A stretch of 6,682 bases of DNA from Pirellulaceae bacterium (GTDB taxonomy: Bacteria; Planctomycetota; Planctomycetia; Pirellulales; Pirellulaceae). The first letter of the stretch is position 1, and each line of letters opens with the position of its first letter. Made by a program: the position numbers and the translations under genes. This document shows, piece after piece, positions 1-5,321 of the stretch. The notes beneath the pieces were generated by a model, which had not been told where the DNA came from, searched no databases, and saw only the letters and a program-made list of their open reading frames with translations. The stretch covers positions 1 through 6,682 of the forward strand of contig JADLDX010000947.1 of assembly GCA_020846515.1 (NCBI GenBank). Direction: 5' to 3'.

Positions 1-361
1 TCTTTCAGGACTTACCGCGACCGTCGCGCTCATCACGTTTCCCCAAACAAGCCGCTGCCTTTACGACAGCCTCGAACCAGTACGCCACAGCCCCAGAGCG
101 GGGACAAGCTGAATTGTAACTTATTGTAGCTGCATTTGCTTCCAAAGTAATTGGTTCGCTAACCACCCGAAAACAGACTGGAAAACAGAGCCGAAATACA
201 CAGGACAAACCTCATGACCATTCGATCATGATATCAACTCCGAAGCCTCAGCCGCCTCAGGCACACTCGCGCACTTACCCTCTCACACATTGGTCTGCTC
301 AATGTCTAAAATGGTGGGCATCAAAACCTTAGTCGCGTTTTCATCTTACCGGAACAACAAC
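1..361. other. Non-coding region upstream of the beta-propeller gene
   Basis: No convincing gene is seen here. The only sizeable reading frame is on the minus strand (about 5-208); its translation has no recognisable motif, so I do not call it. The stretch holds a 13-bp perfect palindrome at 16-28 (CGCGAC-C-GTCGCG) and a weak CCCC/GGGG inverted repeat at 91-103. Neither has a T-tract, so neither reads as an intrinsic terminator. No promoter with two good hexamers could be assigned for the gene at 362. The gene to the left of the window is unknown. Confidence 0.5.
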
Positions 362-1657
362 ATGCGTCGCTCTATTGTCCGACACTTCTTGTGTCTTGCC
401 ACCATCTTCGGCCTTTCCCCCCTCCTAACGGCGGAGGATTCCACTCAGTTTCGCGGACCAATGCGCGATGGAAAATCTCTGGAAACAGGACTCTGGTCCA
501 AGATCACGGAAGGCAAACCACAACTAGCCTGGATGTCGCAGGGACTGGGTAAAGGGTACGCCAGTGTCTCGGTCGTTGGCAATCGCATCTACACCTCTGG
601 AAACTCCGGAAAGGGCCAAACCGTCACGGCTCTATCCACCGTCGATGGCAAAATACTTTGGTCGACGCCTATCACACAAAAAGATCCCAAGCATAGCTAC
701 GACGGATCACGCACCACGCCCACGGTCGACGGCAATCAACTTTATGCCGTGGCGTCGAGTGGCAACATTGTTTGCCTGAATGCCTCCGATGGAAACTTGC
801 TCTGGTCGCGCGATTTCCAAGAATGGAATGGCAAAATGATGAGCGGTTGGGGCTTTAGCGAATCGCCACTGGTCGACGGCCAGAACGTGATTTGCACCCC
901 GGGCGGCGATAAAGGCATGGTCGTGGCACTCGACAAAATGACAGGCAAAACTGTGTGGGCTGCCACCTTGCCTGACTACGGCGACGAGAAAGGGCGCAAT
1001 GGCTCACCCTTAAAGGACGGCGCCGGCTACGCCTCGATCATGATCTCCCAAGGCGGTGGTGTGAAGCAATATGTTCAACTGGTTGGACGCGGTGTGATTG
1101 GCCTGCGAGCCAGCGATGGCAAGTTGCTCTGGCGTTACGCGGGTGTTGCCAATGCGACCGCCAATATCCCCACCGTGTTGGTCGATGGAGACAACATTTT
1201 CTGCTCCACCGCTTACGACACCGGCAGCGCCCTGCTCAAGCTCGCACCGGCCGGTAACGACGAAGTGAAATTGACCGAAGTCTACCAACTCAAATCACGC
1301 CAAATGCAAAACAAACACGGCGGTATGGTACTGGTCGACGGTTACATCTACTGCGGCGACGGCAACGGTGCAGGGTTGCCAATCTGCATCAAAATGGCCG
1401 ACGGCTCAATTGCCTGGGGACCCGAGCGCGCACCAGGAAAAGGCGAATCGAGCATTACCTATGCCGATGGCGTCGTGGTCTTTCGACGCGAAAGCGGTGA
1501 TGTGGATATCGTCAAAGCGACGCCAGAGAAATTTACTTTGCTGACGACGTTCAAACCCGAATACCAAGAAGGCAGTTCCTGGTCTTACCCAGTAATCTCC
1601 GGCGGCAAACTTTATCTGCGAGAGCAAGACAAATTGATGTGCTACAGCCTGAAGTAG
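362..1657 (+). CDS. Secreted PQQ-like (BamB-type) beta-propeller repeat protein
   Basis: This 431-residue protein has an N-terminal signal peptide: Arg-rich residues 1-7, a hydrophobic core at about 9-22, and probable cleavage near T23-A24/E25. Directly after it comes F30-R-G-P, then DG at 36-37, the FRGP motif common in planctomycete exported PQQ-like proteins. The rest is a string of beta-propeller blades. They are marked by the repeated pattern hydrophobic-x-x-L-x-x-x-(D/T)-G-(K/N)-x-x-W, with Trp docking residues at W100, W148, W199, W257 and W352. The fold resembles BamB and quinoprotein dehydrogenases. At 431 residues, with no dehydrogenase catalytic set that I can recognise, it is more likely a binding or scaffold protein of the periplasm or cell surface than an enzyme that uses PQQ; its ligand is unknown. 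The ATG at 362 is chosen because it begins the signal peptide and has GGA 8 bases upstream. In-frame TTG 290 and ATG 302 would bury the signal peptide. It appears monocistronic, ending at a strong terminator. Confidence 0.9.
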   Translation: MRRSIVRHFLCLATIFGLSPLLTAEDSTQFRGPMRDGKSLETGLWSKITEGKPQLAWMSQGLGKGYASVSVVGNRIYTSGNSGKGQTVTALSTVDGKILWSTPITQKDPKHSYDGSRTTPTVDGNQLYAVASSGNIVCLNASDGNLLWSRDFQEWNGKMMSGWGFSESPLVDGQNVICTPGGDKGMVVALDKMTGKTVWAATLPDYGDEKGRNGSPLKDGAGYASIMISQGGGVKQYVQLVGRGVIGLRASDGKLLWRYAGVANATANIPTVLVDGDNIFCSTAYDTGSALLKLAPAGNDEVKLTEVYQLKSRQMQNKHGGMVLVDGYIYCGDGNGAGLPICIKMADGSIAWGPERAPGKGESSITYADGVVVFRRESGDVDIVKATPEKFTLLTTFKPEYQEGSSWSYPVISGGKLYLREQDKLMCYSLK

Positions 1658-1696
1658 TCTGGAATAGCATGCAGCTTGGCAGTTGCGATTATTACC

Positions 1697-1741
1697 GTGA
1701 GCCCTGATCCGATACGGTCGGATTCAGGGCTCACTTTTTTT
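1697..1741 (+). terminator. Rho-independent terminator of the beta-propeller gene
   Basis: Left arm 1697-1712 (GTGAGCCCTGATCCGA) pairs with right arm 1718-1734 over 16 bp with a single bulged base. The loop is 5 nt and seven T residues follow (1735-1741). It begins 40 nt after the stop codon at 1657. On the minus strand the same hairpin is not followed by a T-tract, so it should stop rightward transcription only and not the convergent hsp20 transcript. Confidence 0.93.
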
Positions 1742-1748
1742 AACAGTT

Positions 1749-1868
1749 GGCTATGCCTTCCAATACGCGACTATGGCTTCCCTGTAAGTAATCGCCACTA
1801 ATACACTGCTGTCCCTGCAAGCTATCGCCGCAAACGCCGCAATTGCCGCTAGTGCCCTGAAAATCGCC
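1749..1868. repeat. Degenerate short direct repeats in the convergent intergenic region
   Basis: Two imperfect repeat families lie between the terminator and the hsp20 stop codon. Family A is GGCTATGCCTTCC at 1749-1761 and GACTATGGCTTCC at 1769-1781, offset by 20 bp. Family B is CCCTGTAAGTAATCGCC at 1780-1796, CCCTGCAAGCTATCGCC at 1813-1829 and a 3-bp shorter CCCTGAAAATCGCC at 1855-1868. The first two B copies are 33 bp apart. The function is unknown. They could be the remnant of a decayed tandem repeat or of coding repeats. Confidence 0.5.
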
Positions 1869-1875
1869 AAGAAGG

Positions 1876-2337
1876 TTAGCCCTTGGCTTTAATCTCAATC
1901 TTCCTCGGCTGGGCCTTGGCGGACTTGGGCAGCTTGACTCGCAGGACGCCATGTTCGTATTGAGCGTCGATGTTCTCGGTGTCAATCTCACTGGGTAGCA
2001 CCACACTGCGAACAAATGAACCACGTGCCCTTTCGGTGTAGTGGTAATTCTTTTCTTTGCGGTCGGTGGTCTCTTCGCGTTTTCCTGAAATCACCAACTG
2101 CCCGTCGTGCATCTCCAGTTTCACCTCTTCTGGCTTGATGCCTGGCAGATCGACCGAAATCTCAAAGGCATCGGGAGTTTCCGCCAGATCGATCGTCGGC
2201 AGAAATTTTTCGCTGGAGCCGTTTCGAAGCATCGTGCCGAACGTGCGGCCGAGCACCGAATCAAACACACGCTCCATGTCAGAAGAGAAGTCTTCGAAAG
2301 GACCGTTACGACGTGCGGGAACTTGCGTACGCGACAT
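1876..2337 (-). CDS. Small heat-shock protein, Hsp20/alpha-crystallin family
   Basis: This 153-residue ATP-independent cytoplasmic holdase binds unfolding proteins and hands them to DnaK/ClpB-type refolding machines (family knowledge). The alpha-crystallin domain spans about residues 46-139. Visible motifs are F45-LPTIDLAE, the F-E-I-S-V-D-L-P-G run (58-66), G106-SFVRSVVLP-SEID, and the signature G130-V-L-R-V-K-L-P-K. The C-terminal I147-E-I149 is the I-x-I motif that docks into a neighbouring domain to build oligomers. The N-terminal arm (1-45) is short and rich in Arg, Phe and Met, as is usual. Length fits the bacterial class (about 140-170). The ATG at 2337 is preferred because AGGAG lies 8 nt upstream; the ATG at 2343 is only 2 nt from it. 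It is transcribed divergently from the thioredoxin gene, from an apparent sigma-54 promoter with a structured leader. It is named only to family level, since ibp/hspA-type symbols cannot be told apart here. Confidence 0.95.
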   Translation of the reverse strand: MSRTQVPARRNGPFEDFSSDMERVFDSVLGRTFGTMLRNGSSEKFLPTIDLAETPDAFEISVDLPGIKPEEVKLEMHDGQLVISGKREETTDRKEKNYHYTERARGSFVRSVVLPSEIDTENIDAQYEHGVLRVKLPKSAKAQPRKIEIKAKG

Positions 2338-2342
2338 GATCA

Positions 2343-2366
2343 TTTCTCCTTGGCAGCCACGAAAAA
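2343..2366 (-). promoter_or_regulatory. Candidate RNA thermometer (fourU-like hairpin) in the hsp20 leader
   Basis: Read on the minus strand, UUUUUC (2366-2361) can pair with GAGAAA (2348-2343). This gives five Watson-Crick pairs and one G-U wobble and covers GAG of the AGGAG ribosome site. Inside it, UGG/CCA closes a 3-nt CUG loop, with a small internal loop between the helices. A U-rich strand pairing a Shine-Dalgarno through a weak helix is the layout of fourU-type thermometers, which are typical of small heat-shock genes. The pairing is read by eye with no energy calculation. Confidence 0.4.
2346..2350 (-). promoter_or_regulatory. Shine-Dalgarno of hsp20 (AGGAG)
   Basis: On the minus strand, AGGAG is followed by 8 nt and then the ATG at 2337, which decides the start codon against the in-frame ATG at 2343. 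The same bases are the right arm of the candidate thermometer hairpin. Confidence 0.8.
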
Positions 2367-2395
2367 CCAAAACTTGTTGGGCTCTTACGTGTTGT

Positions 2396-2410
2396 CTGTC
2401 ACTCTGACAG
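2396..2410 (-). repeat. Perfect inverted repeat in the hsp20 5' leader
   Basis: CTGTCA-3 nt-TGACAG is a perfect 6-bp inverted repeat. It lies about 16-30 nt downstream of the start site predicted from the sigma-54 element. It could form an RNA hairpin in the leader or be a DNA operator just downstream of the promoter. Six-bp arms can arise by chance. Confidence 0.4.
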
Positions 2411-2436
2411 CGGCCCAAATTTCGAGAGCCTAAGTT

Positions 2437-2452
2437 TGCAACCAGTGTGCCA
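2437..2452 (-). promoter_or_regulatory. Sigma-54 (RpoN) -24/-12 promoter of hsp20
   Basis: The minus strand reads TGGCAC-ACTGG-TTGCA against the consensus TGGCACG-N4-TTGC(A/T). The GG and GC dinucleotides have the canonical spacing and every strongly conserved base is present; only the weak seventh base differs. It predicts a start site near 2426 and a leader of about 89 nt. It faces the hsp20 gene and lies in non-coding DNA. Confidence 0.72.
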
Positions 2453-2530
2453 ATTTCCTTACTCCATTAAGGCAATTCCGTAGACAACCTCCAACGGTCA
2501 CGGCGATACCGACCTCATGCCACCTGACAA

Positions 2531-2545
2531 GCGCTATAATAGTGC
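2531..2545. promoter_or_regulatory. Near-perfect palindrome, possible shared operator/enhancer
   Basis: GCGCTAT-A-ATAGTGC is an inverted repeat with 6 of 7 arm bases matching. It covers the TATAAT of the thioredoxin promoter. It is also centred about 112 bp upstream of the predicted hsp20 start, the usual distance for a sigma-54 activator site. The binding protein is unknown. Confidence 0.35.
2535..2540 (+). promoter_or_regulatory. -10 box (TATAAT) for the thioredoxin gene
   Basis: A perfect TATAAT lies 36 nt before the ATG at 2577, predicting a start near 2547 and a leader of about 30 nt. No good -35 hexamer is found at 16-18 bp spacing (the bases there read about ACCTCA), so the promoter is weak or needs an activator, or the match is fortuitous. 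Confidence 0.4.
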
Positions 2546-2576
2546 GTGTTGAACCATTTGTTTATCGTTGTGGACA

Positions 2577-3206
2577 ATGAATATGCCAGCCGCATTTACT
2601 GATGAGACACCAGCGCCTGTTCCCAAGCGAGGCGACGGGCCTAACGGATTAGCCATCTTGGCTTTCGTGGGCTTTGGGATGCTCTTTGGTATCCTATTCT
2701 TGGCTTGGCTGGGTACCCCACGGATCAAGCCAGCGGTGGGACAGACTCTCAATAAACTTGATCTCAAACCACTGGCTTACGCCGAAACGCCGCTATCGGA
2801 GAAGGATTTGCAGGGCAAGGTAACGCTCTTGCATTTCTGGGGCACTTGGTGCGGTCCGTGCCGCGAGGAGTTCCCGGAGTTCGTCGAGCTGGCCCGCGAG
2901 CTGGCCAACAACCCAGCGGTTCAAGTTATCTCTGTCTCCAGCAGTCCAGGGCCGGAATACGATCTGAGTACTTTGGCCGAAGAGACCCGTCAGTTTATGG
3001 ACGAGTTCTCTGCCCAAGTGCCCACGTACGCCGACCCTGCTGGGCTGACGCGTAGCCAAGCCGGCTTGCTACTGCCGGACGCTTCGCTGACCTATCCATC
3101 CACGTTCTTGCTGGATCGTCAGGCGATGGTCGTAGGCGTATGGGTAGGCTACGACCCGGGCGGGCTGGACGCCGTACGAAAGCGCGTGCAGGCAATGGTT
3201 CCGTAG
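2577..3206 (+). CDS. Membrane-anchored TlpA/ResA-like thioredoxin-fold protein
   Basis: This 209-residue protein has a short polar N-terminus (1-22) and one hydrophobic membrane segment at about 24-45 that probably stays uncleaved. A linker follows, then a thioredoxin-like domain facing the periplasm from about residue 55. The catalytic motif is F88-W-G-T-W-C92-G-P-C95, the CxxC redox pair. The cis-proline that faces the active site is P174 in T-Y-P-S-T, followed by the typical F-L-L-D strand. Residues around 120-165 form the insertion usual in TlpA/AhpC-TSA-like members. The likely role is disulfide reduction or exchange outside the cytoplasm, for example in cytochrome maturation, but no partner gene is nearby. 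The start is uncertain. ATG 2577 is used; TTG 2568 and ATG 2583 are in frame, and only a weak GGA at 2572-2574 serves as ribosome site, which would fit ATG 2583. It is divergent from hsp20. No strong terminator follows. Confidence 0.88.
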   Translation: MNMPAAFTDETPAPVPKRGDGPNGLAILAFVGFGMLFGILFLAWLGTPRIKPAVGQTLNKLDLKPLAYAETPLSEKDLQGKVTLLHFWGTWCGPCREEFPEFVELARELANNPAVQVISVSSSPGPEYDLSTLAEETRQFMDEFSAQVPTYADPAGLTRSQAGLLLPDASLTYPSTFLLDRQAMVVGVWVGYDPGGLDAVRKRVQAMVP

Positions 3207-3530
3207 CTGAAGGCAATGCCAGCAAAAAAATAATGCCGGAAATAATTCCCGTCTTAGCACGTTTGGGCAGCTTCGAACCAACCAGCTATAGAGAGATCCC
3301 ACGCCCTCAATGCCAAACTAAGCAATTTGAAATACCCATAAACGCCATTCATGGCATTTAAGGGGGTTTTGGAGATTTACCAAACTTGAGATTGTGGGGC
3401 GAAACCTACTTTCAATTCATCGAATTTTTATCAAAATGCACACAACCCCCATGCAACCCTTACATAGACGAGGTGTACCCGATGTTCCAGACGTAGCGGC
3501 TCCGATGGAGCTCAGAAGGGCAGTTAAATT
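3207..3530. other. Non-coding leader between thioredoxin and ammonium transporter genes
   Basis: No gene is visible in these 324 bp. An imperfect hairpin at 3340-3359 (GCCAT-TC-ATGGC core, A/T flanks, one C-A mismatch) sits 134 nt after the thioredoxin stop, but only a short T-run (3367-3370) follows after G residues, so it is a weak terminator candidate. A TTTGG/CCAAA inverted repeat lies at 3368-3384. I looked for a sigma-54 promoter, which is common for amt genes, and saw none; no confident sigma-70 hexamers were assigned either. AGAAGGG at 3514-3520 is the amt ribosome site, 10 nt before the ATG. Confidence 0.45.
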
Positions 3531-5081
3531 ATGTTGCATGTGTCGTTTCGTGTGTTGCTGGTAGCACTCGGCATCACGCTTAGTGGTGCATTTTCTCCTC
3601 TTGGTATAGCTCAGGACGCAGCCAGCGCGCCGGCAGAAACGACTGCGGCGCCTGCAGCAGATGCGGCGCCAGCGGCTGAGGCGGCTCCCGCAGCGGCTGA
3701 ACCACTGTCGGCTGAGCAGCGCATCGCGGCTTTGGAGGCCTACATCAACAACGTTGATGCAGGTGCCGGCTTGAGCGACGCCCAAAAGGGATCGTTCGTA
3801 TATCCAGCCGGTCCTGGTCACAATGCCTGGATCATGGTCTGCGCCGCACTTGTTCTTTTCATGACCCTGCCTGGCCTGGCATTGTTCTATGGCGGTTTGG
3901 TTCGAGACAAGAACGTGTTATCGGTGGTGGCTCAGTGCTTTGGTTGCGCGGGCTTGGTGACTATTCTGTGGGTCACCTTTGGTTACTCGGCTGTCTTCGG
4001 AGAAGGCGGTTCACCGTACTGGGGCAGCATGAAGCACGTGATGATGGAAGGTGTCGGCGGTGCGCCGGACACCAACTACTGTTATTGGGTTTCCGAATCC
4101 GTCTTTGCTATGTTCCAGTTGATGTTCGCCATCATCACGCCCGCGCTGATCGTGGGTGCGATTGCCGAACGCATGAAGTACTCGGCCATCATGCTCTTCA
4201 TTGCGCTGTGGATGGTTGTCGTCTATTTCCCACTGGCCCACATGATTTGGGGTGTGGATGGTTTGATGAACGGCGTATGGAACGGTGCGGCCAAAATTCG
4301 CTCCATCGACTTCGCTGGTGGTACTGTGGTTCACATGAGCTCCGGTTGGTCAGCATTGGTCCTGTGCATGATCCTCGGCCCACGTAAAGGCTTTGGCAAG
4401 GTTCCAATGCCACCGCACAGCATGGTATTGGTTTCGATTGGTACGGGCATGCTGTGGGTAGGTTGGTACGGTTTCAATGCAGGTTCTGCCCTGGCCGCTG
4501 ACGGCATCGCTGCCAACGCTTTCATGACTACCACCATCGCCGCCGCAGTAGCCAGCTTTGTATGGCCACTGATCGAGTACATCCGTAACGGCAAGCCATC
4601 CATTCTGGGCTTCTGCTCGGGTGCGGTCGCTGGTCTGGTTGTGGTTACCCCGGCTTGCGGTTTCGTAACGGTCAAAGGCGCGCTAATCATCGGTGTTCTG
4701 GCCGGTATCGTGCCGTACGTCTTCTGCACCATGGTCAAGAAAGCTCTCAAGTACGACGATGCATTGGACACCTTCGGTGTTCACGCAGTTGGCGGTACCA
4801 TGGGCGCTCTATTGACCGGCTTGCTGGCTGATCCAAAGACCAACCCGAACCTGCTCAACGAAGCATATGCCAAGACCAATGGTCTGGTCGCCTGTATTGA
4901 ATCCAACACCCTGTGGATCGAGCAGCTCAAGGCCATGGGCTTGACGCTGGTACTGTCGGTTGTGGCCACGGTCGTGATTGCCATGGTGGTGAAAGCCGTC
5001 GTCGGTCTCCGTCCAACGCCAGAAACCGAAGACGTAGGTTTGGATATTGTGGAACACGGCGAAGCCGGCTACGAAGGCTAA
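3531..5081 (+). CDS. amt: Ammonium transporter, Amt family
   Basis: This 516-residue inner-membrane protein conducts ammonium into the cell. It has a signal peptide (about 1-27, L-G-I-A-Q) and an Ala/Pro-rich linker (about 29-57). A short segment follows, then eleven membrane helices beginning near N98. Conserved sites are F120-YGG-LVRDKN, F199 of the outer Phe gate, W240, D260, the signature D-F-A-G-G-T-V-V-H, F315/S319 in G-F-N-A-G-S, and the pore twin-His H268 and H418. D260, H268, F315, S319 and H418 are offset by exactly 100 from E. coli AmtB numbering, while F199 and W240 are offset by 92, showing an 8-residue insertion in the loop between W240 and D260. The conserved cytoplasmic tail (G492-LR...E-GLDI-EHGE-Y), through which PII proteins gate Amt channels, is intact, although no glnK gene is adjacent. 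The start has a good ribosome site at 3514-3520. It is transcribed alone up to the terminator at 5153. This is Amt rather than Rh type. Confidence 0.97.
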   Translation: MLHVSFRVLLVALGITLSGAFSPLGIAQDAASAPAETTAAPAADAAPAAEAAPAAAEPLSAEQRIAALEAYINNVDAGAGLSDAQKGSFVYPAGPGHNAWIMVCAALVLFMTLPGLALFYGGLVRDKNVLSVVAQCFGCAGLVTILWVTFGYSAVFGEGGSPYWGSMKHVMMEGVGGAPDTNYCYWVSESVFAMFQLMFAIITPALIVGAIAERMKYSAIMLFIALWMVVVYFPLAHMIWGVDGLMNGVWNGAAKIRSIDFAGGTVVHMSSGWSALVLCMILGPRKGFGKVPMPPHSMVLVSIGTGMLWVGWYGFNAGSALAADGIAANAFMTTTIAAAVASFVWPLIEYIRNGKPSILGFCSGAVAGLVVVTPACGFVTVKGALIIGVLAGIVPYVFCTMVKKALKYDDALDTFGVHAVGGTMGALLTGLLADPKTNPNLLNEAYAKTNGLVACIESNTLWIEQLKAMGLTLVLSVVATVVIAMVVKAVVGLRPTPETEDVGLDIVEHGEAGYEG

Positions 5082-5082
5082 T

Positions 5083-5101
5083 CGCCACGATTTCGATGGC
5101 G
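5083..5101 (+). repeat. Hairpin immediately after the amt stop codon
   Basis: CGCCACGA and TCG(A)TGGCG form an 8-bp stem with one bulged A and a 2-nt spacer, beginning 2 bases after the stop codon. No T-tract follows, so it is not a terminator by itself. It may protect the mRNA 3' end. Confidence 0.35.
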
Positions 5102-5115
5102 GGCTGATGGCTCCT

Positions 5116-5145
5116 CATCGATCGACATCGATCCATCTCGATCTG
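5116..5145. repeat. Three 10-bp tandem units with CGATC cores
   Basis: CATCGATCGA, CATCGATCCA and TCTCGATCTG follow one another. The first two differ at one base and the third is more diverged. The CGATC core recurs at exactly 10-bp steps (5119, 5129, 5139), about one helical turn. The array lies in the amt 3' UTR just before the terminator. The function is unknown. Confidence 0.5.
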
Positions 5146-5152
5146 CTCAATC

Positions 5153-5187
5153 ACAGCTCGGCCGTTTGCGGCCGGGCTGTTTTTTTT
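5153..5187 (+). terminator. Rho-independent terminator of amt
   Basis: Arms 5153-5164 (ACAGCTCGGCCG) and 5169-5180 (CGGCCGGGCTGT) pair over 12 bp with one T-G wobble and a 4-nt TTTG loop. Eight T residues follow (5180-5187, the first shared with the stem). It begins 72 nt after the amt stop and separates amt from the permease gene. Confidence 0.95.
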
Positions 5188-5321
5188 GATGGCTGTGGAC
5201 TACGCTTGCGTTTTCCGCGGGACAAGCTTCATGTATACGGCCAAGTCCATGCGTTTTCGCCTCGGGCATGACCGGTCAAGACCGAGCGCAACAACGCGAT
5301 TCCTCTCCAGGGCGATGACCT
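5188..5321. other. Permease leader with a 10-bp palindrome
   Basis: This non-coding stretch must hold the permease promoter, because a strong terminator precedes it. No hexamer pair with good spacing is clear. TGACCGGTCA at 5269-5278 is a perfect 10-bp palindrome 43 nt before the start codon and could be an operator. AGGG at 5309-5312 is the likely ribosome site, 9 nt before the ATG. Confidence 0.4.

Noticed and set aside
5..208. 67-codon minus-strand reading frame
   Set aside because: The translation has no recognisable domain, and no ribosome site or promoter was identified; treated as chance.
290..361. N-terminal extension of the beta-propeller protein from TTG 290 or ATG 302
   Set aside because: It would place 20-24 extra residues before a clear signal peptide; ATG 362 has a better ribosome site.
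362..1657. PQQ-dependent dehydrogenase
   Set aside because: The propeller repeats fit, but the protein is shorter than quinoprotein dehydrogenases and no catalytic residues or adjacent Cys pair are seen.
1740..2024. Minus-strand frame overlapping the hsp20 C-terminal part, with GD-LQG repeats
   Set aside because: Its first half is an alternative frame of hsp20, and the repeat part is explained by short DNA repeats; no start signal.
3208..3231. Hairpin followed by A-run after the thioredoxin stop
   Set aside because: The GGC-AAT-GCC stem is very short and is followed by A residues, not T, on the coding strand; not a terminator.
3420..3470. Possible sigma-54 or NtrC site upstream of amt
   Set aside because: ATGCAC...ATGCA superficially resembles the element but lacks the essential GG and the spacing; no TGCACC/GGTGCA dyad is present.
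5196..5210. Possible sigma-54 promoter before the permease (TGG...TTGCG)
   Set aside because: The GG-to-GC spacing is one base short and the CAC of the -24 box is missing.
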